A stretch of 64,000 bases of DNA from Micromonospora sp. KC723 (GTDB lineage Bacteria; Actinomycetota; Actinomycetes; Mycobacteriales; Micromonosporaceae). The stretch spans positions 1 through 64,000 of the forward strand of contig NZ_SMKD01000004.1 of NCBI RefSeq assembly GCF_004348595.1. The letters are read 5' to 3'. Shown in pieces: positions 14,561 to 23,999 of the stretch (the first letter of the stretch is position 1; every line of letters begins with the position of its first letter). The notes below the pieces were generated by a model. That model was not told where the DNA came from, did not search any database, and was given only the letters and a program-made list of their open reading frames with translations. The translations under genes and the position numbers were made by a program.

Positions 14561-17227
14561 TCAGGTCAGGTCAAGGCGGGGCAGTTCCCGGCGGGAGCGG
14601 ATGCCAAGCTTGCGGAAGGCGCGGTAGAGGTGGTGCTCGACGGTCCGCGGGCTGAGGAAGAGCTGGGCGGCGATCTCCCGGCTGGTGCTGCCGTCGGCAG
14701 CCAGCCGAATCACCTGGTGCTCCTGTGAGGTGAGCCGGTCCAGTGGGTTGGCGGCGGTCGGCTCAGCCGGGGCGAGCGTCTCCCCGGTCGCCTTGAGCTC
14801 GGTGCGCACCCGCTGCAGCCAGGGTGTGGCATTGAGATGTTCGAATGTCTTCAGGGCGGCGCGCAGGGATGCCCGAGCGTCGCTGCGTCGTCGGGCGCGC
14901 CGCAGCCACTCCCCGTAGAGCAGTTGGGTGCGCGCCTGTTCGAAAGGCCGACCCGCGTTCTCGTGCGCGCTGAGGGCGCGCAGGTAGTCGTCCTCGTCGT
15001 CGGACAGTAGAGCGCGGACGCGAGCGGCGAGCGCCTGTGCCCACGGCTGCTGACCGGCCTGAGCCCACGCCTCCAGTCGGCGCAGCGCCTCCTCGGCCCG
15101 GGCCGGCTCGCCCATCCGTACGGCAGCCTCGGCTTGGTCGGCGCCTGCGGCGATCAGGGCGGAGGCGTGCCGCAGCGGCCCCCGTGTGGCCGCCTCCAAC
15201 CGGTTCAGCGCCCTCTCGTATCGACCCAGCCCCACATCGAGCAGGCTGAGTGAGATAAGGCCGCTCATGCCGGCGGTGTCGGGTTCGCCGCCCGCGAGGC
15301 GTACGCAGCGCTCCTCGTCACCCTCGATGGCGGCGACTCCGGCCAGGACCGAGTTCAGCTGCGACACCCGTTGCAGCAGGCCCGTGTCACGAGCGATCCG
15401 TATGGCCTCGGCCACGGATGCCTCGGCATCCCGGTGCCGTCCGGCCAGTATCTGCACACCGGCCAGGTCCTGCAGCACCTGCGGCAGCGAACCCACGAGC
15501 CCGTGACGGCGGCAGCGCAATGCCTGGGCCTCGGCCAGTTCGCGGGCCTTCGCGTCGTCACCGAGGATCATGGCGCAGAAGGTGGCCCAGGTCATGGTGA
15601 TATCCACGGGCGGCGCTGTCGTCCCGTGGAGCCTGTCGCGCACGGAACGGGAAGCGCTCGTCATGAGCTCCGTCAGCAACGGCAGCCCTCGCGCGTAGTC
15701 CTCGTCCACGAGATGCGCCATCCCCAGCACCATCGGGTCGGGCCGACCCAACGCGCGTAGCCGTGCGGCCGCGTCCCGGATGGCGTCCCGGTCACCGCTG
15801 AACCACGCGTACCCGGCACTGGTGCGCAGCATGGTCAGGGCCGCGTCCTCGTCGGCGTGTGCGGATCGTTCGACCAGCATTCGGGCCGCGAGCCGGCGCT
15901 CGCCCAACTCGAACTCCACGGTGGCGCGCACACGCGCCAGTCTGGCCAGCGATTCGGGATCGTCCACCAGTTGCTCGGCCTGGTCGGCCAGTTGTGCCGC
16001 CTGCGCGGCGTGCCCGGCGGAGAGCGCGAGTGAGGCCGCCTCGCCCAGCCGGGCCGCCCGGTCCGACAGGCCGGGGGTGAGGTTCGCGGCCTGCTCGTAC
16101 AGGCTGGCGGCAGCGGCGTACGCGGTGCGGGCTCGGGCGCGTTCGGCGGCACGGACGATCTCCGCGGCGACGCCTTCGTCGACGGAGGTGGTGGCGACGG
16201 CGAGATGGCGGGCGCGGCAGTCCTCGTCGGCCGCCGAGTCCGCGAGCGCTCGGTGCACGGCGATCCGTCGCGCGAGCGGCGCCCCCTGGTAGGCGGCGGT
16301 GCTGATCAGGGGATGCCGGAAGGTGATGACGTTCGCGGTGACTTGGACGAGCCCAGCCTTCTCGGCCTCCGTCAGGTCCTCCAGGCCCACACCCAGCGCG
16401 GTGGCGGCGCCCAGCAGCGTCGGCAGGTGGCCGCGCGCCTCGGCGGCGACCGCCAGCATCATCAGGCGTGTCCTTTCCGGCAGCCGCCCGATCCGCGACC
16501 GGAAGGACGCGAGCACCTGGTCGGTCACCGGCATGGGCCCGGCAATGGTGTGGTAGTTGCGCCGCGCCGCGGCGAACTCGATCAGTGCGAGCGGGTTGCC
16601 CGCCGACTCCTGGATCACCTGCTCACGCAGAGCGGGCGTGAGCCCCCGACCCTCCAGCAACCGCACGGCGTCCTCAGGCGGCAGCCGTGACGGCCGCAGT
16701 TCCGGCAGGCCTGCCGGGGGGAAGCCCTCCTCCCGCGTGGCGAACAGCATCGCCACCCCTTCGGCCGCCAGCCGGCGTGCGGCGAACAGCAGCGCGTCGG
16801 CGCTCGCCCGGTCCAGCCACTGCGCATCGTCCACCAGGCACAACAGAGGACCGTCCTCGGCCACCTCCGCCATCAGCGTCAGCACGGCCAACCCCGACAG
16901 GAACCTGTCGCCTCCGCCCTCACCTTGGGCGCCAAGCAACGCGCGCAGCGTCTGGGCCTGCGGCCCGGGCAACGCGTTGAGCCGGTCCCGTACCGGCCAG
17001 ACCAACTGGACCAGCCCGGCGAACGCCAGGTCGGCCTCCACCTCGACGCCGGTGACCCGCAGCGTCGTAAGACCGGCGCCGTCGGCGTACTCGCCGGCCC
17101 ACGCCAGCAGCGCCGACTTGCCGATCCCTGGCTCACCGCGCACGACGAGGCTGCCGCTCCGGCCGGTGCGCGCCGCGTCGACCAGGTCTCTGATCGCCGC
17201 CTGCTCGCCCGCCCTGCCGTACAGCAC
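14561..17227 (-). CDS. LAL-type (LuxR-family, ATP-binding) transcriptional activator
   Basis: An 888-aa regulator. GTG 17227 is chosen (protein begins MLYGRAGEQ, with GGGGAG 5 bases upstream); the frame stays open to 17338. The N-terminal STAND-type AAA ATPase has Walker A GEPGIGKS (about 31-38) and Walker B LLCLVDDAQWLD. A long helical/TPR middle follows, and a C-terminal LuxR HTH: LTSQEHQVIRLAADGSTSREIA, SPRTVEHHLYRAFRKLGI. LAL proteins activate sugar or secondary-metabolite genes on binding an inducer. It is divergent from the OYE/MFS pair 130 bases away, the most likely target. Confidence 0.93.
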   Translation of the reverse strand: MLYGRAGEQAAIRDLVDAARTGRSGSLVVRGEPGIGKSALLAWAGEYADGAGLTTLRVTGVEVEADLAFAGLVQLVWPVRDRLNALPGPQAQTLRALLGAQGEGGGDRFLSGLAVLTLMAEVAEDGPLLCLVDDAQWLDRASADALLFAARRLAAEGVAMLFATREEGFPPAGLPELRPSRLPPEDAVRLLEGRGLTPALREQVIQESAGNPLALIEFAAARRNYHTIAGPMPVTDQVLASFRSRIGRLPERTRLMMLAVAAEARGHLPTLLGAATALGVGLEDLTEAEKAGLVQVTANVITFRHPLISTAAYQGAPLARRIAVHRALADSAADEDCRARHLAVATTSVDEGVAAEIVRAAERARARTAYAAAASLYEQAANLTPGLSDRAARLGEAASLALSAGHAAQAAQLADQAEQLVDDPESLARLARVRATVEFELGERRLAARMLVERSAHADEDAALTMLRTSAGYAWFSGDRDAIRDAAARLRALGRPDPMVLGMAHLVDEDYARGLPLLTELMTSASRSVRDRLHGTTAPPVDITMTWATFCAMILGDDAKARELAEAQALRCRRHGLVGSLPQVLQDLAGVQILAGRHRDAEASVAEAIRIARDTGLLQRVSQLNSVLAGVAAIEGDEERCVRLAGGEPDTAGMSGLISLSLLDVGLGRYERALNRLEAATRGPLRHASALIAAGADQAEAAVRMGEPARAEEALRRLEAWAQAGQQPWAQALAARVRALLSDDEDDYLRALSAHENAGRPFEQARTQLLYGEWLRRARRRSDARASLRAALKTFEHLNATPWLQRVRTELKATGETLAPAEPTAANPLDRLTSQEHQVIRLAADGSTSREIAAQLFLSPRTVEHHLYRAFRKLGIRSRRELPRLDLT

Positions 17228-17355
17228 CTGCGCTCCCCTGTCTGTAGGTACGTACGGCCCACCCTCCGTACGCGAATACGGAAACTCTACCGATTCGCCC
17301 CGTAACCCCCTGTCCGTAGCGTCGGGCCAGCACAACACCCGTACCTGCTAGGGAG

Positions 17356-18450
17356 ATGGACGTGAACGACGAGCTCCTCCACCCCGTGACTGTGGGCGAG
17401 CTGACCCTGCCCAACCGTCTCGTCATGGCACCGATGACCCGCAGTCGAGCCCGCGGCGGTCTGGTCCATGATCTGACGGCCGAGTACTACGGCCAGCGCG
17501 CCGGCGCGGGTCTGATTGTCACCGAAGGAACACAACCGTGCGTGCTCGGCCAGGGTTACATCGACACTCCCGGTCTGCACACGCCCGAACAGGCGGCGGC
17601 CTGGCGGCGGGTCACCGACGAGGTGCATCGGCGCGGCGGCCGGGTCTTCGTCCAGCTCATGCACTCCGGACGAATCGGTCATCCCATCCTCTACCCCGGT
17701 GGTGAGCTGCCGATGGCGCCGTCGCCGATCCCCTCTGGCGAACGGCTGTACACCCCCGACGGGCTGCTGGACCACCCCACACCACGCGAGATGACCATGC
17801 TGGACATCGCCCGCGCCGTCGAGGACTTCGTGACGGCGGCCCGATACGCTATGGACGCCGGGTTCGACGGAGTCGAGCTGCACGGCGCCAGCGGATACCT
17901 GATCCACCAGTTCCTGTCGGACAACACGAACCGCCGCGCCGACGCCTACGGGGGGTCGGTGGCCAGGCGCATCAGGTTCGCCGTGGAGGTAGCCCAGGCA
18001 GTCGGTGATGCGATCGGCGCCGCGCGCACCGGGCTGCGAATCTCGCCGGGCATCACCTACAACGGCATGGACGAAGGCGACTCCGAGACCCTCTACACCG
18101 AACTGGCCCGCGCACTCGCCCCACTGGGCCTGGCGTACCTGCACGTCTCGGAGAACGACACCCGCGCCATCACCAAACTGGTGCGCGCCGCGTGGCCCGG
18201 CACGCTGATCCTCAACCCGCACCCCAGGGGCGACGACGCGGCGGCGAGCCCCGAGGAGGGTGTCGACGCGGTGCGCTCCGGACTCGCGGACGCGATCGCC
18301 TACGGGCGGCTGTGGCTGGCCAATCCCGACCTGCCCGCCCGGATCGCGGCGGGCGGCCCGTACGCCGAGGCCGACCCCGCCACCTTCTACGGCGGCGACC
18401 ACCGGGGCTACACCGACTACCCGGCCCTGACGGAACGAGTGCCCCGATGA
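17356..18450 (+). CDS. Old-yellow-enzyme family alkene reductase
   Basis: A 364-aa FMN-dependent NAD(P)H:flavin oxidoreductase. Visible signatures: LPNRLVMAPMTRSRA near the N-terminus, FVQLMHSGRIGHP, FDGVELHGASGYLIHQFL with the substrate-binding His, then DNTNRR and DAYGGS, and the C-terminal AIAYGRLWLANPDL phosphate-binding loop. The family reduces activated C=C bonds of enones, nitro-alkenes and nitro-esters. Its stop overlaps the MFS start by ATGA, so it is co-translated with an exporter and divergent from a LAL activator, which suggests electrophile detoxification or a tailoring/export step. Confidence 0.93.
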   Translation: MDVNDELLHPVTVGELTLPNRLVMAPMTRSRARGGLVHDLTAEYYGQRAGAGLIVTEGTQPCVLGQGYIDTPGLHTPEQAAAWRRVTDEVHRRGGRVFVQLMHSGRIGHPILYPGGELPMAPSPIPSGERLYTPDGLLDHPTPREMTMLDIARAVEDFVTAARYAMDAGFDGVELHGASGYLIHQFLSDNTNRRADAYGGSVARRIRFAVEVAQAVGDAIGAARTGLRISPGITYNGMDEGDSETLYTELARALAPLGLAYLHVSENDTRAITKLVRAAWPGTLILNPHPRGDDAAASPEEGVDAVRSGLADAIAYGRLWLANPDLPARIAAGGPYAEADPATFYGGDHRGYTDYPALTERVPR

Positions 18451-19784
18451 CCCGAGATTGCGCCTCCCACCCCGCCAGCCGCCCGGACGTCTTCGCGGGA
18501 GCCGGATCTGCCCGGGACAGGGCGCTCGCGCGAGGCGCGGGTTCCGACCCGGCCGGTGCCGGCGGGCGGATGAGCACGGTGCGTTCCGCTAAGGAGCATG
18601 TCGCCCGGACGCGCGAGCAGGGCGGCCGGGTGCCTGCGGCATGGCTGGCGGTGCTGGCCGGGCCGCTGTCCTTCGGCATCGCCGGGCCCGCCCTGGTCCT
18701 CGCCGACGTCGCCCGCGACCTCGGCCTCACGCCCGCGGCGGTGACGTGGATCGTCACCGCGTTCGGCTGGGCCGTCGCGGTCGGCACCCCGCTGATGGCC
18801 AGCCTACAGAGCCGCCGCGGCAGCCGCACGGCCCTGGCCGCCTGCGCCGCACTAGTGCTGCTCGGCGGAATCCTGACCCTGGTCGCACCGGTGCTGCCGG
18901 TCCTCGTGACCGGCGGCGCCCTCCAGGGGCTCGGTGCGGCCGGGCTCACCACCATCGCAATGAGTCTCGCCCGCTCGGCTCGTACGATGGGACTGGTCAC
19001 GGCATCGCTGGCGACGGTCGGCTCCGTCGCGCCCCTGGTGGGCGACGTGGTCACGGGGCTGCTGGGGTGGCGTGCCGCGCTGGTGCTACCCGTGCTCAGC
19101 CTGCTCGCCGTGCCCTCCGTGCTGCGCCGCCGACCCGTCACGGTGCTGTCCGCCCCCCGGTTCGACCTGCCCGGCGCGGCGCTGCTGACCGCGCTGGTGA
19201 CGGCCCTGGTGTTCGTGCCGCATGCCTGGCAGGTCGCCACTCCCGCCACGGTGGCCGCCGGTTTGGCGTGCGCCCGGTGGCTGCAGCACCGGCCGGACGG
19301 GTTTGTGCCGGCGGCGGTGGTTCGGTCGCCGGTGTTCCTGCTGGCGGCGGGGACGGCGTTCCTGCTGGCGGTGGTCAACTTCGGAACGATGTACGCTCTG
19401 CCGCCGTTGCTGGCCGAGCGGGCCGGCTGGACGGGCCAGCAGGTCGGCCTGGCCATCACCTGGCCGCTGTTGTTCGGCGGGATCGCGTCCTACGTCGTGA
19501 TCGCGGTGACGGCAAGGACACCGTTCGAGTTTCTCGTCGTGCTCTTTCCCCTGTTGGCCGGGGCGGGAATCGTGCTGGCCAGCCTGACCGCCGCACCGTT
19601 CGCGCTGCTCGGCGCTCAGGCCCTCACCTCGGTCGCTGCGGCCTCCGGCCAGGGAGCACTCGCCGCACGCGCCGGGACGGCCGTGCCGGAGGACTCACGA
19701 GCCGCCGCGATGGGTCAGTTCAACCTGGCCTATCTGCTCGGTGCCGCCCTCGGGCCGGCGATCGCCGCACTGCTCCTTGCCTGA
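18447..19784 (+). CDS. MFS transporter
   Basis: A 445-aa permease whose ATG overlaps the reductase TGA (ATGA). About 55 polar residues precede the first helix, so the true start may be internal (for example the Met in GGRMSTVRS). Twelve or more hydrophobic segments follow, with motif A-like LMASLQSRRGSR between helices 2 and 3 and motif C-like GSVAPLVGDVVTGLLGWRA in helix 5. This is the drug:H+ antiporter pattern. Probably exports the substrate or product of the linked reductase. A small hairpin at 19809 follows. Confidence 0.87.
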   Translation: MTRDCASHPASRPDVFAGAGSARDRALARGAGSDPAGAGGRMSTVRSAKEHVARTREQGGRVPAAWLAVLAGPLSFGIAGPALVLADVARDLGLTPAAVTWIVTAFGWAVAVGTPLMASLQSRRGSRTALAACAALVLLGGILTLVAPVLPVLVTGGALQGLGAAGLTTIAMSLARSARTMGLVTASLATVGSVAPLVGDVVTGLLGWRAALVLPVLSLLAVPSVLRRRPVTVLSAPRFDLPGAALLTALVTALVFVPHAWQVATPATVAAGLACARWLQHRPDGFVPAAVVRSPVFLLAAGTAFLLAVVNFGTMYALPPLLAERAGWTGQQVGLAITWPLLFGGIASYVVIAVTARTPFEFLVVLFPLLAGAGIVLASLTAAPFALLGAQALTSVAAASGQGALAARAGTAVPEDSRAAAMGQFNLAYLLGAALGPAIAALLLA

Positions 19785-19808
19785 GGAACAAGACCTCGAG
19801 TCGCTGCG

Positions 19809-19828
19809 GCTCGTCCGACTGGACGAGC
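19809..19828 (+). terminator. Hairpin after the OYE/MFS operon
   Basis: GCTCGTCC, loop GACT, GGACGAGC: an 8-bp stem with a tetraloop, 25 bases after the MFS stop. Confidence 0.45.
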
Positions 19829-20210
19829 GGACGTGCCTGCCGACGCCTTGGGGATGTCGTAGTCGACGACCTCACGAGGTCCGGCGCGGCCAGGCCTGGG
19901 CAGCCGGTTCACACGGCAGCGACCGAGGACGCCGCGACCCGGCGGTTTCTCGACTTCACCGCGGCGTGGTCCCACACATCGTCACGGACGGCGTCGACGC
20001 CCGGTCCCGCGGCTCCGACCGGCGAACCAGGTCCCGCCGGCCCAACTCCGCCTGCCACACCCGCGCCCAGCAGGCTCCTTGTCGAGGCGCAGCGACTGGC
20101 CCAACGACGACAGGACCCCTTCCGACGCCACACGCCGCTGCGGCGGGTTCGCGTTGCGCGAGGACAGTCACCAGGGCCGCGAGGGACGTCCCTGGCGGTC
20201 CCCTCCATGG
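19829..20210. other. 380-bp gap, nothing recognised
   Basis: No recognisable gene or structure. The sequence separates two convergent units (the MFS gene on plus, the secreted protein on minus). Confidence 0.4.
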
Positions 20211-20765
20211 TCAGCTCAACGTGAAGGTCGCGTCGTCCACGTCGAAGGCCGTGACGCCGTTGCCGGCAGTCTCGCTGGCGATGAAGCTGACCGTCGCGGT
20301 GCGCTCGGTCGCCGCCGTCCCGGTCGACATCGCGTACTGCCGCCACTGCGACCCGCCGTCGAAGGCCAGCGAGAACCTCGTCTTCGGGGGTATCCCGGTG
20401 ACCGCCAGCCCGACGTTCAGGTAATCGCCGCGGCTGGTCTCCGTGGTGGTGGTCCGGACCCAGAAGCGGACCGTCAGGTCACAGTCGGCCGGCACCGTGA
20501 CGGTGGTGCGCAGCAGGTCGGTCCGCGTCACGTCCAGCCCGGCGAAGGCGGCGTACGCGCTTCCGGTGTGCGCGGGTCGGGTCGCGTCGCCGAGCACGAC
20601 GATGCGGGGGCCGGCGGCCCAGCCGGTGACGCCGCGCTCGAACCCCGGGTTTGCGTGAATCTGCCCCACGCAGGGCGCGTCGGCCTTCGGCCGGCCGTAG
20701 GGCAGGCTGCCCGTAACCAGGAGCAGCAGGGCCGCAGCCGAGGCGGTGGTGACGAAGGCCTTCAT
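20211..20765 (-). CDS. Small secreted protein with a carbohydrate-binding-like jelly-roll
   Basis: A 184-aa exported protein with a plain Sec signal (MKAFVTTASAAALLLLVTG). The mature part begins with the jelly-roll signature NPGFERGVTGWAAG, followed by HTGSAYAAFAG, an all-beta sheet region (DCDLTVRFWVRTTTTET) and a closing FDVDDATFTL strand. This layout is that of CBM-like or CenC-like domains appended to secreted hydrolases and peptidases, but here it stands alone. The long gap to the GH42 gene argues against an operon. Ligand unknown. Confidence 0.7.
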   Translation of the reverse strand: MKAFVTTASAAALLLLVTGSLPYGRPKADAPCVGQIHANPGFERGVTGWAAGPRIVVLGDATRPAHTGSAYAAFAGLDVTRTDLLRTTVTVPADCDLTVRFWVRTTTTETSRGDYLNVGLAVTGIPPKTRFSLAFDGGSQWRQYAMSTGTAATERTATVSFIASETAGNGVTAFDVDDATFTLS

Positions 20766-20888
20766 CAGTCCTCCCGTGGCGAGGCATTCGGGTTCCTCGA
20801 TGCCTATCGACCATGCGCGATCGACGTCGACGGGTCAAGCCCTTCCCGGCGTCAGCTCTGCACGGTCCGCGCGGCGGCCCGGGCCGGG

Positions 20889-22907
20889 TCAGTCCTCGCG
20901 GATCACCGCGACGCCACCGGCCGGCAACGCTACCTGGCCGTCGTGCCTGGTACCGGTCAGCAGGTCCATTCCGGTAGCACTCGCGTGCCCCTCGGTGTCG
21001 CCGTGGTTGAGCAGGAACAGGTACGAGCGGGTGCCGGACGAACGACGGACCGCCTCGATCCCGGGAGCGACGACGGTGACCGGACCGACCCCGGTCTCGT
21101 CGAGCAGCCGGCCGACCAGCTCGGTTAGGCCGCGCTCGTCAAGGTCGGTCGCCAGATACCAGCCGGCGCCACCGCCCGACGTCGTGCGCCGGGTCACCGC
21201 GGGCACGCCGGCCAGATCGCCGTCGGCGTACCGCGCCACCACCTCGGCGCCGGTGACGCGCAGCAGCTCCGTCCAGCGCCCGGCCCGCCAGCCGGTGTCG
21301 AGGCCGACCGTCGCACCCTCCGGCAACGGCTGGAACTCCTCACCGCGGACGCCGAGCAGGTCCCGGAACGCGCCAGGATAGCCGCCGGTGCGTACCGTGT
21401 TGTGCTCGTCGACGATCCCGGAGAACCAGGTGACCAGCACCGTCCCGCCGGCCTCGGCGTACCCGGCGATCCGCTGGGCGTCGGCGTCGGCGACCAGGAA
21501 CAGCCCGGGGACGACGACCAACGCGTACCCGGTCAGGTCCGCCCAGGCCGGCAACACGTCAACGGTGACCGCCCGGTCGAACAGCGCGCTGTGGATGGCG
21601 CGTGCCGTTGCCGCGTACGAATGGTCCCGTACCGGTTTGAGCCCGCTGCGCAACGCCCATCCTGCCTCGTTGTCGTGCAGCAGCGCGACCCGAACCCCCG
21701 ACACCGTGGTGCCCCTGATCTCGGCCAGCCGCCGCAGATGCTCGCCGAGGCGGGTGATGTCACGGAACACCTGCGAGTCCGAACCGGCGTGCGGCACCAT
21801 CGCCGAGTGGAACTGCTCCGTGCCGGACTTCGACGCCCGCCACTGGAAGTACAGCACGCTGTCGGAGCCCCGCGCGAGGTGTGCCATCGCATGCCGGATC
21901 AACTCCCCCGGCCGCTTGGCCAGGTTGATCGGATGCCAACTCGCCGCAGACGTGGCATGTTCCATCAGCATCCATGGACCGCCGTCGCTGATGCCCCGCA
22001 TCCGGTCGCCGCTGAAGGCGATGTCCTGGTGTCGCAGGGGGTCGGGGCCGTACGTGTAATGGTCGTTGGCGACGATGTCCATCTCCGGCGCCCAGCGGGC
22101 GTAGTCCACGACGTCCGGTCCGAAACCGACCATGAAGTTGGTGGTGACCGGTAGTCCGGGAGTGAGTCGCCGCAGCACCGCCGCCTCGGCACGGTACTGG
22201 CCGAGCAGCGCCTCGGAGGAGAACCGCTCGAAGTCCAACAGGTGGCCGGGGTTGTGTGCGGTGCGTCCGCCGGGGGTGACGATCTCCTCGAAGGAGGAGT
22301 AGCTGTTGCCCCAGAACGTCATTCCCCAGACCCGGTTGACGTTCTCGATCGTGCCGTAGCGATCGGCCACCCAGTGCCGGAAGGCGTCGGCCGACACCGG
22401 GCAGTAGCACCGGGCGTTGCCGCCGCCGAGTTCGTTGCCGACGTGCCACATGGCGACCGCCGGATGACCGGCGACATGTCGGGCCAGTTCCTCCACGATC
22501 CGCAGTGAGTACTCACGGTAGACCGGAGACGACGGGCACCAGCCCAGCCGGCCGCCCGGCGCGAGCGGATGCCCGAGTTCGTCCCACGGCAGGATCTCGG
22601 GGTGCAGCCGGTGCAACCACATCGGCACGGCGGCGGTCGGCGTGGCCAGGTCAACCCGGATACCGTTGGCGTGCAACAGGTCGAGCATCCGGTCGAGCCA
22701 GCCGAAGTCGAACTGCCCATCCCTCGGCTCGCACCGGCACCACGCGAAGACTCCGAGCGTGACCAGGTTGACCTGGGCCTCGCGCATCAGCGCCATGTCC
22801 TCGACCCATACGTCCTCCGGCCACTGCTCTGGGTTGTAGTCGCCGCCGAAGGAAAGCCCGGTGGTGGGCCAGGACCCCCGTGCCGACGCCTGTCGCGCCT
22901 CTACCAT
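20889..22907 (-). CDS. GH42 beta-galactosidase
   Basis: A 672-aa intracellular glycosidase from the ATG at 22907 (MVEARQASARGS). The frame is open to 23012 and ATG 22955 is possible; 22907 is chosen because the family starts just before YNPEQWPEDVW. The TIM barrel has GGDYNPEQW, the acid/base Glu159 in WHVGNELGGG and the nucleophile Glu316 in LMEHATSA. Cysteines in the ARCYCP area fit the GH42 zinc cluster. A glutamine-amidotransferase-like middle domain (LVVVPGLFLVADADAQRI) and a beta C-terminus (RSYLFLLNHGD) complete the family layout. It hydrolyses beta-galactosides or beta-linked galacto/arabino-oligosaccharides taken up by the cell. No transporter is adjacent, although an ABC ATPase fragment lies upstream. 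Confidence 0.92.
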   Translation of the reverse strand: MVEARQASARGSWPTTGLSFGGDYNPEQWPEDVWVEDMALMREAQVNLVTLGVFAWCRCEPRDGQFDFGWLDRMLDLLHANGIRVDLATPTAAVPMWLHRLHPEILPWDELGHPLAPGGRLGWCPSSPVYREYSLRIVEELARHVAGHPAVAMWHVGNELGGGNARCYCPVSADAFRHWVADRYGTIENVNRVWGMTFWGNSYSSFEEIVTPGGRTAHNPGHLLDFERFSSEALLGQYRAEAAVLRRLTPGLPVTTNFMVGFGPDVVDYARWAPEMDIVANDHYTYGPDPLRHQDIAFSGDRMRGISDGGPWMLMEHATSAASWHPINLAKRPGELIRHAMAHLARGSDSVLYFQWRASKSGTEQFHSAMVPHAGSDSQVFRDITRLGEHLRRLAEIRGTTVSGVRVALLHDNEAGWALRSGLKPVRDHSYAATARAIHSALFDRAVTVDVLPAWADLTGYALVVVPGLFLVADADAQRIAGYAEAGGTVLVTWFSGIVDEHNTVRTGGYPGAFRDLLGVRGEEFQPLPEGATVGLDTGWRAGRWTELLRVTGAEVVARYADGDLAGVPAVTRRTTSGGGAGWYLATDLDERGLTELVGRLLDETGVGPVTVVAPGIEAVRRSSGTRSYLFLLNHGDTEGHASATGMDLLTGTRHDGQVALPAGGVAVIRED

Positions 22908-22908
22908 T

Positions 22909-22949
22909 CCCTGGTCCTGCCCTTCGGCTCCCTGGTCCCGCCCTTCGGC
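22909..22949 (-). repeat. 21-bp tandem duplication upstream of the GH42 start
   Basis: Two near-identical 20-base copies (22909-22928 and 22930-22949, one mismatch) with a 21-base period. If translated as part of the GH42 frame they give two AEG(R/Q)DQG heptads. The repeat lies between ATG 22955 and ATG 22907, so it is either leader DNA or a short repeat at the protein N-terminus. Confidence 0.8.
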
Positions 22950-23044
22950 ATTCATGGCGCCGAATACCGCGTCCCACCATAGCCTCATCCTGTCGGCGAC
23001 CGGACTTCGCATGCACGACCTGCCGCGCGAGCTGTACGCTCGGG

Positions 23045-23161
23045 CACCGGCCCACGGTGCTGCTCGGCACGCACGAGGTCGACGAGGCCGTCACGCTGGC
23101 CGACCGGGTGCCGCTGCTCAAGCTCCTAGGCAAGCAGCGCCTGCCGCTGTCGCGCGGATGA
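23045..23161 (+). pseudogene. Fragment of an SsuB/TauB-type ABC transporter ATPase
   Basis: The plus strand reads TVLLGTHEVDEAVTLADRVP and ends RLPLSRG. This is the H-loop (switch His) region and the conserved DEAxxLADRV segment of nitrate/sulfonate/taurine-type ABC ATPases. No Walker A, signature or Walker B is present. A C-terminal gene scrap. Confidence 0.65.
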
Positions 23162-23399
23162 GCGCTGATGACGTGCCCCCCGGTCCACAAAGTCCGCCGG
23201 TCAACCGCATCCGATCTGCCTGATCAGTCCTGACCTCCGGCGCTTGTCGGGCGTATGCGCACACCTCGGCGTCCCGGGTCGTCATCGGCCGCCGTTCGCA
23301 CGGCCCCGATGACATGCTCCCCCGCGTGACGACCGCGCCAACGGTGCATCGGGTGCGGGTGGTGAACCCACCCCGCGGGCGCGCCGACCGCGATCGCGA

Positions 23400-23630
23400 G
23401 CAGATCCTCGCCGCATTCCGCGCCGGCAAGGCACTACTGGCCGAGCAGAACCTCGTCATCCACGAAACCATCGCCCACCGTGGACACCGTCGCTGTCCGC
23501 GCCACCTGGACTGGCGTGCTGCCACGACGCGGGCGGCGCCCGCCTGAGCACACGTGGTCTTCCTCACCGACCGCGATGGCCAGATTGTCCGCTACGAAAC
23601 CTTCGACTGCTACGAAGGTTCCAGCGCGAC
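23400..23630 (+). pseudogene. SnoaL/NTF2-like protein remnant, two frameshifts
   Basis: Three frames together give one SnoaL-like fold: ILAAFRAGKALLAEQNLVIH and ETIA, then VDTVAVRATWTGVL, then HVVFLTDRDGQIVRYETFDC and YEGSS. The order and phrases match the ketosteroid-isomerase-like family (VAVRxxWxG, DGxIxRxExFDCYE). Frame changes fall at about 23475 and 23525. No intact reading frame exists. Confidence 0.65.
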
Positions 23631-23999
23631 GCTCGGCCACCATGGGAAGGTCGGTATTGGTGAGAGCGGCGAGACCTGGCTCGCGCTTTGAGCCACCGTT
23701 CGGCAGCGGCATGCCCAGATGCTCGCAAAGCGGGCCGAACTCGCTCTGGATGTAAAAGGTGCGGTTTAACGGCGACACTGGGCAACGTGCTCGCGTAGCA
23801 CCTTCAGGGCCGATCCGCGCGCCATTCCGCGATTCTGTCAGAAACCGTGACAGACCCACTGTCGACAATGTCGTCGTATTCCGCAGCCCACCGACACAGG
23901 CCCGCGGATGCCAGTGGCGGCCAGCCTGCTACACCGTGGAGATACCCGCGAAACGGGAGGCACCGGCCGTTGGTTTCTCCCGCGCGAACATTCGGTGGC

